NCBI RefSeq assembly: GCF_011045165.1
Contig: NZ_JAAKZI010000013.1
Span: 1-64,000 of the forward strand
DNA length: 64,000 bases
Reading direction: 5' to 3'
Source: Arthrobacter silviterrae
GTDB taxonomy: Bacteria > Actinomycetota > Actinomycetes > Actinomycetales > Micrococcaceae
The position numbers and the translations under genes were made by a program. This document shows positions 27,287-35,457 of this stretch, piece by piece (the stretch's first letter is position 1; each line of letters starts with the position of its first letter). Below the pieces are notes generated by a model, which made no database searches, had not been told where the DNA came from, and saw only the letters and a list, made by a program, of their open reading frames with translations.

Positions 27287-30082
27287 TTACAGGTCCTGGT
27301 CCTGCTCGAGCTCGCTGCGGCTGGTGATCCCCAACTTGCTGTACACCTGGTACAGGTGGCCTTCAACAGTGCGCACCGACACGCCGATCCGCCCCGCGAT
27401 GGCCCGGTTCCCCAGCCCCCGCTTGGCCAGCTTCGCCACCTGCAGCTCACGCTGGGTCAGCTTGACACCCTCGGTGCGGGGCTGCAGCGGCAGCCGGGCC
27501 AGCTTGGCCGTCAGCCGGTCCAGGCGCTGCTTGGCCTCGCGTGCCAGGGCGTTGGCCCCCGTCTCCCTCGCGAAGTCCAGGGCGAGCACCGCGCACCGCG
27601 ATTCAACGGCGTCGAGCTTCAACATCTGCGCGGCTGCGGCCGCCTCCAGCGCCAGCACCGGATCATGCCGGCGGCAGCTGCGGGCCAGCATCACATTGAT
27701 TTCCGGCATGGGCCCCTGGCGGTGCAGCGAGACATCCTCCAACAGGGCGAAATCCTTCTCCGTGCCGGTGATGGTGCCACCAAAAAGCGACATGGAGGCC
27801 GTGGAAAACCGGCCCTGGCGAAGGTCGGCGCGGGCCGAGGCGTGCAGCTTCTCCCCCGCGTCCGGATCGTCCAGCCAGCGCAGCGCCATGAGGCGGAAAA
27901 ATTCGGCCATGGCACGGTTGGTCCAGAGCGTGGGGCTGCCGGCGGAGGCTGCCAGGGCCAGGTACTCCATGGCGTCTTTTTCATTGTTGTCCTGCGCCAG
28001 CGTGAATGCGAGGGCCGAATACGCCAGGCCCAGCGCATTGTCGCTTTCGCGGACTTCCAGCTGCGCGGCGGCGGCCAGCAGCACCTCGGCGGCGGCGCTT
28101 CCCCTGCCGGCATAGGCCTGCGCCAGGCCCAGGCTGAGCTCCAGCAGGCCGCCCCTGTACTGCGCAGTCTGCGGCATGGTTTCCAGTTCGCTGCTGAGCA
28201 GCTCCACCGATTCCAGCCAGCGCCCGCTCCACGTCAGCGCCAGGGTCAGCCCGTCCCGGCAGTGCCGCGCAAACTTCAGCGAAATGCCGCGGTCCTCAAT
28301 CTCCTTGATGACCCTGTGCCCCACGGCCACCGCATCCAGCTCCCGCCCCAACACCGCCAGCGTGGGCACCAGCAGGCACGCGCAATTGAGGCTGTAGTGG
28401 AGGTCGGAATCGTGGCTGGCTTCCTCCAGCTCAGCCACGATCTCCGCAAATTCCCCCCGGTGGACCTGGTATTCAAAGTAGGCCAGGCGCAGCAGCTGCC
28501 GGGCGGCCAGAAGTTCGCTTTCAGGCACCGCACTTTCAGGCACGACGGCGGCGCCCGGCGGAGCGCCGGCGCCCTGGTCGAGACGGCCCTCGCCGCGGCG
28601 CTGCTCGACACGGAGGCGGGACTCGGCCTCGGCCAGAATGCCCGGAATGCGGGCGTAGCCCTCCGGCACCCACAGCAGGGCACCGGTCAGGGCCAGCACC
28701 CACCGGCAATAATCTTGTAAAGCCAGCCCTGCAAGCTGCTCTGGCGCAACGGCGTCGAGCACGTCAACGGCACCGCGGTAGTCCGCCACAATCCCGTAGG
28801 CCTCGCTGCGCAACTGCACCGCCTCAAGGAAGAGTGCGTGTCCCGGCGGGATGTGCACGGTGCAGCGCAGGGCCAGCAGGGGGTCAAAGTGGGTGAGGGC
28901 GCGGCGGGCGGCGGCGAGGCCAAAGCGCGGTTCCAGGACCAGCCCGGCGTCCAGGGTCCAGGCGGCCAGGGCCATCAATTCCTGGGAGTCGAGGCTGTCC
29001 ACCTCGTGGTTGAGCACTTCGGAGAGCTCCACCAGCAATTCCATCATGCGTTCGGGGTCCAGCGAGCCGCGCACGATCTCCCCCACATAGCGCTCGCTCA
29101 GCCGTGCGTGGTGGCGGCCGGCGGCGTCGATGGCGAGGAAGCCGCGCTCCTCCATCTCCCACACGGTTTCCTGCCCCAGCGCGGCACTGACAATGGACAG
29201 CGGCGCCGTGCCCAGCAGCGACAGCTTCTCCACGCCCAGGCGCACCGCCTCGGATTCCCTCCCCAGCCGGGTTCGGACGATGTCCGCCAGCGCGCTGCCG
29301 GGGTCCGCGTTGACCCTTCCGGAAAGCACCCAGACCCCGCGGCGCAACTTCAGGCTGCCGCTGGCGACCTGCTCGCGGAAGAGAGCCTGGAGCACCAGCG
29401 GGATGCCGTTGCTGGCCTTGTGCAGCGCCGTGACGGCCGACGCCGAAACCATGGTCTTGGTGGCCTTGGCAACAAGTTCGCCCACTTCGGCGCGGTTGAA
29501 ATAGTCCAGGCGCAGCTCGCTTAGGAGGCCGTCCTTGGCCAGCCAGACCAGGTCCTCCGGCAGCTGGCCGGCATCCCTGGCCAGCACCAGGGCCTTGGCT
29601 CCGCCGCTGAGGAGCAGGTGCATCACCACGCCCACGGACATGGGGTCAAGTGCGGGGAGGTCGTCGATGACCAGGAGCACGTCCCGGCCGTCGGCGTCGT
29701 CGTGAATCAGCCTGTCAAGGCCGTGGATAATGCTGGCGGGCGAATCCGCGGCACCGGGGGCCAGCCGGGCCATCCAGACGGCGAGCGAAGCATAGGCCAC
29801 GGATGTCTCCGCGCCGGAACCGAACAGCCTGACAACGTGGGTGGTGTCGGCCAGCTGGGCCTCAACGGCGCGCGCCAGTGTAGTTTTGCCTACGCCCCAG
29901 GGCCCCACCACCACGGCGCCGTAGGTGGCCGGATCGTTGATGGCGGCAAGGGTCTGGTCCATCTCCCTTTGCCGGGCAAAGGAAGCCCACACCTGCCTGT
30001 CCGCGGCCCCCATTGCTTCAAAAGATGGCGACGGATCGTCACCAGTCCACATGGAAGCTACGGCCATATCATCGATCGACAT
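27287..30082 (-). CDS. Large ATPase LuxR-family regulator (array member 4)
   Basis: About 931 residues. An intact P-loop, VVVGPWGVGKTTLARAV, lies at residues 57-73 and a Walker B, VLLVIDDLPALD, follows. A long helical region leads to a C-terminal LuxR domain (LTQRELQVAKLAKRGLGNRA, then VSVRTVEGHLYQVYSKLGI). It is the most upstream gene of the minus-strand array and probably the first of the member 4-member 3 transcription unit. The 95-bp gap to pth must contain its promoter; no convincing -35/-10 pair was placed. The ligand is unknown. Confidence 0.88.
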   Translation of the reverse strand: MSIDDMAVASMWTGDDPSPSFEAMGAADRQVWASFARQREMDQTLAAINDPATYGAVVVGPWGVGKTTLARAVEAQLADTTHVVRLFGSGAETSVAYASLAVWMARLAPGAADSPASIIHGLDRLIHDDADGRDVLLVIDDLPALDPMSVGVVMHLLLSGGAKALVLARDAGQLPEDLVWLAKDGLLSELRLDYFNRAEVGELVAKATKTMVSASAVTALHKASNGIPLVLQALFREQVASGSLKLRRGVWVLSGRVNADPGSALADIVRTRLGRESEAVRLGVEKLSLLGTAPLSIVSAALGQETVWEMEERGFLAIDAAGRHHARLSERYVGEIVRGSLDPERMMELLVELSEVLNHEVDSLDSQELMALAAWTLDAGLVLEPRFGLAAARRALTHFDPLLALRCTVHIPPGHALFLEAVQLRSEAYGIVADYRGAVDVLDAVAPEQLAGLALQDYCRWVLALTGALLWVPEGYARIPGILAEAESRLRVEQRRGEGRLDQGAGAPPGAAVVPESAVPESELLAARQLLRLAYFEYQVHRGEFAEIVAELEEASHDSDLHYSLNCACLLVPTLAVLGRELDAVAVGHRVIKEIEDRGISLKFARHCRDGLTLALTWSGRWLESVELLSSELETMPQTAQYRGGLLELSLGLAQAYAGRGSAAAEVLLAAAAQLEVRESDNALGLAYSALAFTLAQDNNEKDAMEYLALAASAGSPTLWTNRAMAEFFRLMALRWLDDPDAGEKLHASARADLRQGRFSTASMSLFGGTITGTEKDFALLEDVSLHRQGPMPEINVMLARSCRRHDPVLALEAAAAAQMLKLDAVESRCAVLALDFARETGANALAREAKQRLDRLTAKLARLPLQPRTEGVKLTQRELQVAKLAKRGLGNRAIAGRIGVSVRTVEGHLYQVYSKLGITSRSELEQDQDL

Positions 30083-30177
30083 GCCGGAACCCCGTATTTC
30101 CTGACGGGCGAACCCACTAGCAGTCCACCCTTGCGCTCACTTGCGATCATAACAGTCGGGAGCGGTGAACAGAATAT

Positions 30178-30759
30178 TTAAATGGCGCTGTGGAACTGCT
30201 CCTGGGCCGCCGTGAGGCCTTCGGCGATGAGCAGTTCCACGGCATCCGCGGCGGCGCCAATCAGGAAAGGGAGGTCCTTGTTTTCGGTGGAGCTGAAGTC
30301 GCGCAGCACGTGGCTGGCGGCGGCCGCCCGGCCCGGCGGGCGGCCCACACCGGCACGGACGCGGAAGTAGTCTTTGGTGCCCAGGGCGCGGGAAATGTCG
30401 CGCAGGCCGTTGTGCCCGCCTTCGCCGCCGCCCTGTTTTAGCTTGACTGTGTCAAATGGGATGTCGATCTCGTCATGGATGGCGACCACCTGCCCGGGGT
30501 CCACGGCGAAGAATTTGGCGAGTCCCGCCGTCGGGCCTCCGCTGAGGTTCATGAAAACCGAGGGTTTGGCCAGCACCACCCTGGGGCCGCCGATGCCCAG
30601 GCGCGTTTGGGCTATGAGCGCCCGCGCCTTGTGGGTTTTGAAGGTGGCGCCATGGCGGGAGGCAAGTTCCTCAACCACCATGAAGCCAATATTGTGCCTG
30701 TTGCGGCTGTAGCCGGGCCCGGGATTCCCGAGCCCGACTACAAGCCAGGTGTCACTCAT
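30178..30759 (-). CDS. pth: Peptidyl-tRNA hydrolase
   Basis: About 193 residues. It releases tRNA from peptidyl-tRNA that drops off ribosomes. Conserved segments are VVGLGNPGPGYSRNRHNIGF (with the catalytic His), KPSVFMNLSGG and HDEIDIPFDTVKLKQGGGEG with the second family region GGHNGLRDI. The length is normal. It follows rplY by ten bases on the same strand, the common actinobacterial rplY-pth pairing. Confidence 0.96.
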   Translation of the reverse strand: MSDTWLVVGLGNPGPGYSRNRHNIGFMVVEELASRHGATFKTHKARALIAQTRLGIGGPRVVLAKPSVFMNLSGGPTAGLAKFFAVDPGQVVAIHDEIDIPFDTVKLKQGGGEGGHNGLRDISRALGTKDYFRVRAGVGRPPGRAAAASHVLRDFSSTENKDLPFLIGAAADAVELLIAEGLTAAQEQFHSAI

Positions 30760-30769
30760 GAAGGTGAGG

Positions 30770-31339
30770 CTACTCTGCTGCTGCTTCGGTTTCCTCGGCG
30801 ACGGCGGCGGGCTCGGCCAGGTGCACGATCAACAGTGAGGGGTCGGTCAGCAGCTCGACGTTGGCCGGCAGCTTCAGGTCGCTGGCAAGGATGTGCTGGC
30901 CGGCGGTGAGGCCGCTCAGGTCAACTTCGATGTGCTTGGGCAGGTGCGTGGCGTCGGCGGAGAGGCTGACGGACATTTCTTCCTGGTTGGCAACCACGGA
31001 CGGGGCAGGCTCGCCCACGACGACGACGGGAATGTCAACGATGACCTTCTCGCCCTTCTTCACGGTCAGCAGGTCGATGTGCTCAACGATCTGCAGGAGG
31101 GGATCGCGCTGGACGTCCTTGACCAGGGCCAGGTGCTCCGTGCCGTCAACCGTAACGGTCAGCAGGGCGTTGGAGGCGCGGATGGCGCGGACGGTGGCGC
31201 GCTCCGGGAGGACGATGTGCAGCGGGGCTGCGCCGTGGCCGTAGATGACCGCGGGGATCTGGGCTGCGCGGCGGATGCGGCGGGCGGCACCCTTGCCGAA
31301 TTCGGTGCGGGCTTCGCCGGTGAGGTTCAAATCAGACAT
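30770..31339 (-). CDS. rplY: Ribosomal protein bL25 (general stress protein Ctc type)
   Basis: About 189 residues, the long Ctc/TL5 form with an N-terminal 5S rRNA-binding domain (LTGEARTEFGKGAARRIRRA, IPAVIYGHG) and a C-terminal beta-barrel extension, ending in an acidic Ala/Glu tail (EPAAVAEETEAAAE). GGAG lies upstream of ATG 31339. It is co-transcribed with pth. The gap to prs contains an interspersed hairpin repeat. Confidence 0.95.
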   Translation of the reverse strand: MSDLNLTGEARTEFGKGAARRIRRAAQIPAVIYGHGAAPLHIVLPERATVRAIRASNALLTVTVDGTEHLALVKDVQRDPLLQIVEHIDLLTVKKGEKVIVDIPVVVVGEPAPSVVANQEEMSVSLSADATHLPKHIEVDLSGLTAGQHILASDLKLPANVELLTDPSLLIVHLAEPAAVAEETEAAAE

Positions 31340-31504
31340 GAAAATGCTCCTTCATTCTTTGGTGTGGGCGTGGACTAAACAGGTCAACACAATCCATCAA
31401 GAATTCAGGAGCTGTGGGACCCAGTCGATCACGGACGCTTTGGGGGCGTCCCTCGCCAAGGTTTACTGGATGAGTTTAGCAGACGTGACTTTGAATTCCG
31501 TACG

Positions 31505-31578
31505 CCCATGGGTGCCAGCGGTGCTCCACTTGGCAAGTGGCGCGCGGGCGGCAACCAACCGCGCGCCACTTCAAAGTG
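31505..31578. repeat. Hairpin repeat downstream of prs (family shared with 49.9 kb)
   Basis: Contains GGTGCTCCACT..AAGTGGCGC and a perfect 13-bp inverted repeat (AAGTGGCGCGCGG at 31535-31547, complement at 31559-31571), ending with TTCAAAGTG five bases from the prs stop. A related element occupies the same position after rsmI at 49.87-49.94 kb. Likely a transcription-end hairpin. Confidence 0.65.
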
Positions 31579-31582
31579 AAGG

Positions 31583-32563
31583 CTACGCGTTGCCGTCGAA
31601 CAGGCTCGTGACGGAGCCGTCCTCGAAGACTTCCTTGATGGCGCGGGCCAGCAGCGGCGCAATGGAGAGCACGGTCAGCGTGGGGAAGCGCTTGGATTCC
31701 GGGATGGGAAGCGTGTTCGTGACCACCACTTCGCGGGCGCCGCAATTGGCCAGGCGCTCGGAGGCCGGCTCGGAGAACACGGCGTGCGTGGCGGCAATGA
31801 TGACGTCCTTCGCGCCGGCGTCCTTGAGCACGCGGACGGCCCCGGCAATGGTGCCGCCGGTGTCGATCATGTCGTCGATCAGCACACAGGTGCGTCCCTT
31901 GACCTGGCCCACCACGGTCTTGGAAACTGCCTGGTTCGGCACGGTCAGATCGCGTGACTTGTGCACGAAGGCCAGCGGCGCCCCACCCAGGCGGTCTGCC
32001 CACTGCTCAGCCACGCGCACGCGTCCGGTGTCCGGCGAAACCACAGTGACGGCGTCGTCCCCCACCATTTCACGAATGTGCCCGGCCAGCAGCGGGATGG
32101 CAAAAAGGTGGTCCACGGGGCCGTCGAAGAAGCCCTGGATCTGAGCGGTGTGCAGGTCAACGCTCATGATGCGGTCGGCGCCGGCGGTCTTGTACAGGTC
32201 CGCGACCAGGCGGGCGGAGATGGGCTCGCGGCCGCGGCCCTTCTTGTCCTGGCGGGCGTACGGGTAGAACGGGGCCACCACGGTGATGCGGCGGGCGGAG
32301 GCGCGCTTCATGGAGTCCACCATGATCAGCTGCTCCATGAGCCAGTTGTTCAGCGGCGCCGGGTGGGCCTGGATGATGAACACTTCCTTGCCACGCACGC
32401 TCTCCCCCGAGCGGACGTAGATCTCACCGTTCGCGAAATCGTAGGCGGACATGGGCAGCAGCTCCGTCTCCAGGCAGCGCGCCACTTCTTCAGCCAGTTC
32501 GGGGTGTGCGCGGCCGGACGCCAACACCAGTTTCTTGTCGACGTTATGGCTAAGTTCGCTCAT
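31583..32563 (-). CDS. prs: Ribose-phosphate pyrophosphokinase
   Basis: About 326 residues. It makes PRPP from ribose 5-phosphate and ATP. Recognisable segments are SGRAHPELAEEVA, SVRGKEVFIIQ, PFYPYARQDKKGRGREPIS (the flexible catalytic loop) and CVLIDDMIDTGGTIAGA (the PRPP-binding loop). It sits 38 bases after glmU on the same strand, the standard glmU-prs arrangement of many Gram-positive bacteria. ATG 32563 follows a weak purine-rich site. Confidence 0.97.
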   Translation of the reverse strand: MSELSHNVDKKLVLASGRAHPELAEEVARCLETELLPMSAYDFANGEIYVRSGESVRGKEVFIIQAHPAPLNNWLMEQLIMVDSMKRASARRITVVAPFYPYARQDKKGRGREPISARLVADLYKTAGADRIMSVDLHTAQIQGFFDGPVDHLFAIPLLAGHIREMVGDDAVTVVSPDTGRVRVAEQWADRLGGAPLAFVHKSRDLTVPNQAVSKTVVGQVKGRTCVLIDDMIDTGGTIAGAVRVLKDAGAKDVIIAATHAVFSEPASERLANCGAREVVVTNTLPIPESKRFPTLTVLSIAPLLARAIKEVFEDGSVTSLFDGNA

Positions 32564-32601
32564 GATTTTCTTTCTCGCGGGGGTGGGGGAGGTGAGAAGT
32601 C

Positions 32602-34065
32602 TTAGTTTGCCGTGGCTGCTGCGGCTGCCGTGGCTGCTGCGGCGGAGATGCTGCCGGGGCGGTTGGCCGCCGTCCAGCCTTCGGCGTTGCGCTGCGGGGC
32701 CACTGTCAGCGTCAGCGCGCCGGCCGGGACGTCCTTGCGGACAATGGCGCCTGCGCCGGTGAAGGCCCCGTCCCCCACGGTCACGGGCGCCACGAACACC
32801 GTGTTGCTGCCCGTCCGCACGCCCGATCCGATAGTGGTCCGGTGCTTGTTGACGCCGTCGTAGTTGGCCGTGATGTTGCCGCAGCCAATGTTGGTGTCCT
32901 CGCCAATTTCCGCGTCCCCGGCGTACCCGAGGTGGCTGAGCTTGGAGCCGCGCCCGATGGTCACATTCTTGGTCTCGTAAAACGCGCCGATCTTCCCGTC
33001 AGCGCCCAGCACGGTTCCGGGGCGCAGGTAGGTGAAGGGGCCAACATGCGAGTTTTTGCCGATGACGGCGCCCGAGCCCTGGGTGCGCGTGACCTCCGCG
33101 CCTTCGCCGATCTGCACATCCGTCAGCGTTGAGTCCGGACCGACGACGGCGTCACTCGCCACAGTGGTTTTGCCGTGCAGCTGGGTGCCGGGCAGGATGG
33201 TGACGTCCTCGGCCAGCCGCACCGTGGAGTCGATCCACGTGGTCTCGGGGTCGATGACTGTGACGCCGGCACGCATCCAGGCTTCAACAATGCGCCGGTT
33301 GTGCTCCCTGCCCAGGGCCGCGAGCTGCACGCGGTCGTTGGCGCCTTCCACCTGCCACCTGTCGGCCGTGACCACTGCGGCGACGCGGCCGCCGTCGTTC
33401 CTGGCAAGGGACAGGACATCGGTGAGGTACATCTCGCCCTGGTTGTTGTTGGTGGTGACGGACTTCAGGGCGGTGCGCAGGACGGCGGCGTCAAAGGCGT
33501 AGATGCCGGAGTTGATCTCGCGGATTTCGCGCTCGGCGTCGGTGGCGTCCTTGTGTTCGCGGATGCCCAGGACCGTGCCGTCCGTGGCGTGGCGGAGGAT
33601 GCGGCCGTAGCCGGCGGCGTCGTCCAGGACCGCGGTGAGGACGGTGACGGCGTTGTTTTCTGCTGCGTGCGTGGCGGCCAGTTCTTCCAGCAGTTCGGTG
33701 GTCAGCAGGGGGACGTCGCCGTACGTGACCACCACGGTGCCGTCCACTTCCGCGTCCGCGTCCAGTGCCTCAAGTGCGGCCTGGACGGCGCGGCCGGTGC
33801 CGGGGACTTCATCCTGGTCAACGATCAGCGCGTTGGGGTGCGTTGCGGCGATGTGCGCGGCAACCTGGTCCCGCTCAAAACGAACCACCACGGCCAGGCG
33901 CTCCGGGTTCAATCCCTCTGCTGCGGCCAATGCGTGCCCCACCATGGAAATGCCGCCGATGGGGTGCAGGATTTTCGGTAACCGGGACTTCATCCGGGTT
34001 CCGGCTCCGGCTGCAAGCACAATAACGGCGGCAGGACTGATTGATTTGGTGTTCTGGGGGCTCAC
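32602..34065 (-). CDS. glmU: Bifunctional GlmU: GlcN-1-P acetyltransferase / GlcNAc-1-P uridyltransferase
   Basis: About 487 residues. The N-terminal nucleotidyltransferase domain opens with VIVLAAGAGTRMKSRLPKIL and has VVTYGDVPLLTTELL. The C-terminal left-handed beta-helix carries hexapeptide repeats and conserved regions such as FYETKNVTIGRGSKLSHLGY and NITANYDGVNKHRT. It makes UDP-GlcNAc for peptidoglycan and surface polymers. The start is GTG 34065. An Ala/Thr-rich tail (AAAATAAAAATAN) is unusual but does not touch the active sites. Upstream lies tRNA-Gln. Confidence 0.96.
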   Translation of the reverse strand: MSPQNTKSISPAAVIVLAAGAGTRMKSRLPKILHPIGGISMVGHALAAAEGLNPERLAVVVRFERDQVAAHIAATHPNALIVDQDEVPGTGRAVQAALEALDADAEVDGTVVVTYGDVPLLTTELLEELAATHAAENNAVTVLTAVLDDAAGYGRILRHATDGTVLGIREHKDATDAEREIREINSGIYAFDAAVLRTALKSVTTNNNQGEMYLTDVLSLARNDGGRVAAVVTADRWQVEGANDRVQLAALGREHNRRIVEAWMRAGVTVIDPETTWIDSTVRLAEDVTILPGTQLHGKTTVASDAVVGPDSTLTDVQIGEGAEVTRTQGSGAVIGKNSHVGPFTYLRPGTVLGADGKIGAFYETKNVTIGRGSKLSHLGYAGDAEIGEDTNIGCGNITANYDGVNKHRTTIGSGVRTGSNTVFVAPVTVGDGAFTGAGAIVRKDVPAGALTLTVAPQRNAEGWTAANRPGSISAAAATAAAAATAN

Positions 34066-34158
34066 TAAGTGGCACTCCTACCCGGACCAGGGTCCGTCAA
34101 ACGTACGCAATGGAAACAAGTCCATGTTACCCGCTCGGGGCTTTCGTTTTTGCGTGGG

Positions 34159-34230
34159 TTCCGCCCATAGGATTCGAACCTATACTCCACAGCTCCAAAG
34201 GCTGGGGTGCTGCCGTTACACCAGGGCGGA
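34159..34230 (-). tRNA. tRNA-Gln (anticodon TTG)
   Basis: Read on the minus strand, the acceptor arms TCCGCCC and GGGCGGA pair over seven bases. The anticodon loop is CTTTGGA with anticodon TTG between CAGC/GCTG stem parts, and the T loop contains GGTTCGAATCC. The discriminator base is A and CCA is not encoded. Length 72 bases, normal for tRNA-Gln. Confidence 0.95.
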
Positions 34231-34353
34231 ATGTGGTTCCGCTGCTGTTCGCGCGATGCCCACGAGAATATAGTGTGCCACGCCCGATGCAGGTTTCGCG
34301 ACTTGGCAGCCACTTTGGGGCCCCACCGGTGTTGCCGCCGGCAGGTGGACCCG

Positions 34354-34441
34354 ACTTTCCTGTGGGGACGAACTCGCCGCGAGTTGTGCCCCCGGTGCAC
34401 CCGGGGCACAACTGGGCTCGAGTTTTGCCCCAGCGGAAAGT
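34354..34441 (+). repeat. 88-bp palindromic element, copy A
   Basis: Ends are ACTTTCCTGTGGGG and CCCCAGCGGAAAGT, around a central CCCGGTGCACCCGGGG. The inner arms GTTGTGCCCC and GGGGCACAAC pair perfectly. It lies between tRNA-Gln and the DUF559-type gene. Orientation is defined here by the TGTGGGG end being on the left. Confidence 0.85.
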
Positions 34442-34472
34442 GCAGTGCGGGAGCGGGGTGCGAATTAGCGGG

Positions 34473-35303
34473 TCAACGCGGCTTCGCGTCAATGATTGTC
34501 AACGCCTGCTGCACCCATTTCAGCATGGTCTCCGGATTATCAAGCACCATGCGGGCCGGAATGCGCAGGCACCAGAGCCCGTTGAGGACCAGCAGATTGT
34601 CCCGGCGCAGGTCTTCTGTCCAGCCGTCGCCCGTGTTGTGGTACGTTTCACCATCCGTTTCAACCGCCAAGACGCCATCCACCAGCAAGTCCAGGTGCCC
34701 AACGCCCTTGACGAAAAACTGCGACTGGACGTTGAAGCCTGCCTGGCGGATGAGGTAGCGCGCAATGGTCTCGACGATCGACTGGGACTGTGGATCGATC
34801 AGGCTGATGATTGCGCGGCCTGCAGCATCCTGGCGCCCGGCGAATGAGCGCCGGAGCTGGGCAAACGTGCACCTCTTGAGCACGATCGCGGATTCCAGCA
34901 CGCACAGCGCCTCCAGCTCGCTGCCGCACTTGACGCATTGATGCAGGACGTCCATGAGCGACTGCCGGCCGCGAATCCTGTGGACCACGCACCCCGGGAC
35001 CGGGTGCCCGTGGTGGACGGCAACGTGGACGCGCTCCGGCTCTTCAATGACCCACAAGCCACGCCGCTTGGCCTCACTGAGGCAGGACCGCCCACCTTTG
35101 AGCTTGGCCAGCATCACGTCGATCGCGTTGGCGCGCGGCAAGCCATAGTAGCCCGGGGCCACCAGCTGGATCCGCCCGTCCGACAGTGCGCGCGAAATCT
35201 GCCAGGACGTGATTCCGACGGCCGTCAAGTCCTTTCGCCTGGCCACCGTGCCGTACAGGGAGATGACACGTTCTACGGTCGGGGCCGCGCTTACATTCGC
35301 CAT
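34473..35303 (-). CDS. AbiEi-like wHTH plus DUF559-type nuclease-fold protein
   Basis: About 276 residues. The first 80 residues (VISLYGTVARRKDLTAVGIT, LVAPGYYGLPRANA) resemble the winged-helix region of AbiEi-type antitoxins. The last 100 residues (FFVKGVGHLDLLVDGVLAVETDGETYHN and LRRDNLLVLNGLWCLRIPA) match the DUF559/very-short-patch-repair-like PD-(D/E)xK fold, with Asp and Glu in the expected places. Such fusions are widespread in actinobacteria and are of unproven function. No partner toxin gene is next to it. It is bracketed by two 88-bp palindromic elements. Confidence 0.6.
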   Translation of the reverse strand: MANVSAAPTVERVISLYGTVARRKDLTAVGITSWQISRALSDGRIQLVAPGYYGLPRANAIDVMLAKLKGGRSCLSEAKRRGLWVIEEPERVHVAVHHGHPVPGCVVHRIRGRQSLMDVLHQCVKCGSELEALCVLESAIVLKRCTFAQLRRSFAGRQDAAGRAIISLIDPQSQSIVETIARYLIRQAGFNVQSQFFVKGVGHLDLLVDGVLAVETDGETYHNTGDGWTEDLRRDNLLVLNGLWCLRIPARMVLDNPETMLKWVQQALTIIDAKPR

Positions 35304-35369
35304 GACCCCAGTCTTGCCGCCCGGGACGGTCCGTGGGGCACCAATTTGCCAGGCTGTGGATAACTTCCC

Positions 35370-35457
35370 ACTTTCCGCTGGGGCAAAACTCGGGACCAGT
35401 TGCGCCCCCGGTGCACCCGGGGCGCAACTGGCCCCGAGTTTCGCCCCACAGGAAACT
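35370..35457 (-). repeat. 88-bp palindromic element, copy B
   Basis: Same element in the opposite orientation to copy A (ACTTTCCGCTGGGGC on the left, CCCCACAGGAAACT on the right). The inner arms are AGTTGCGCCCC and GGGGCGCAACT, differing from copy A by changes that keep base pairing. Its right end overlaps the stop codon of the ABC-F gene by two bases. Confidence 0.85.

Noticed and set aside
34473-35303. Complete AbiE toxin-antitoxin system
   Set aside because: No AbiEii-type nucleotidyltransferase toxin gene is adjacent; the nearest nucleotidyltransferase-fold gene is 20 kb away.
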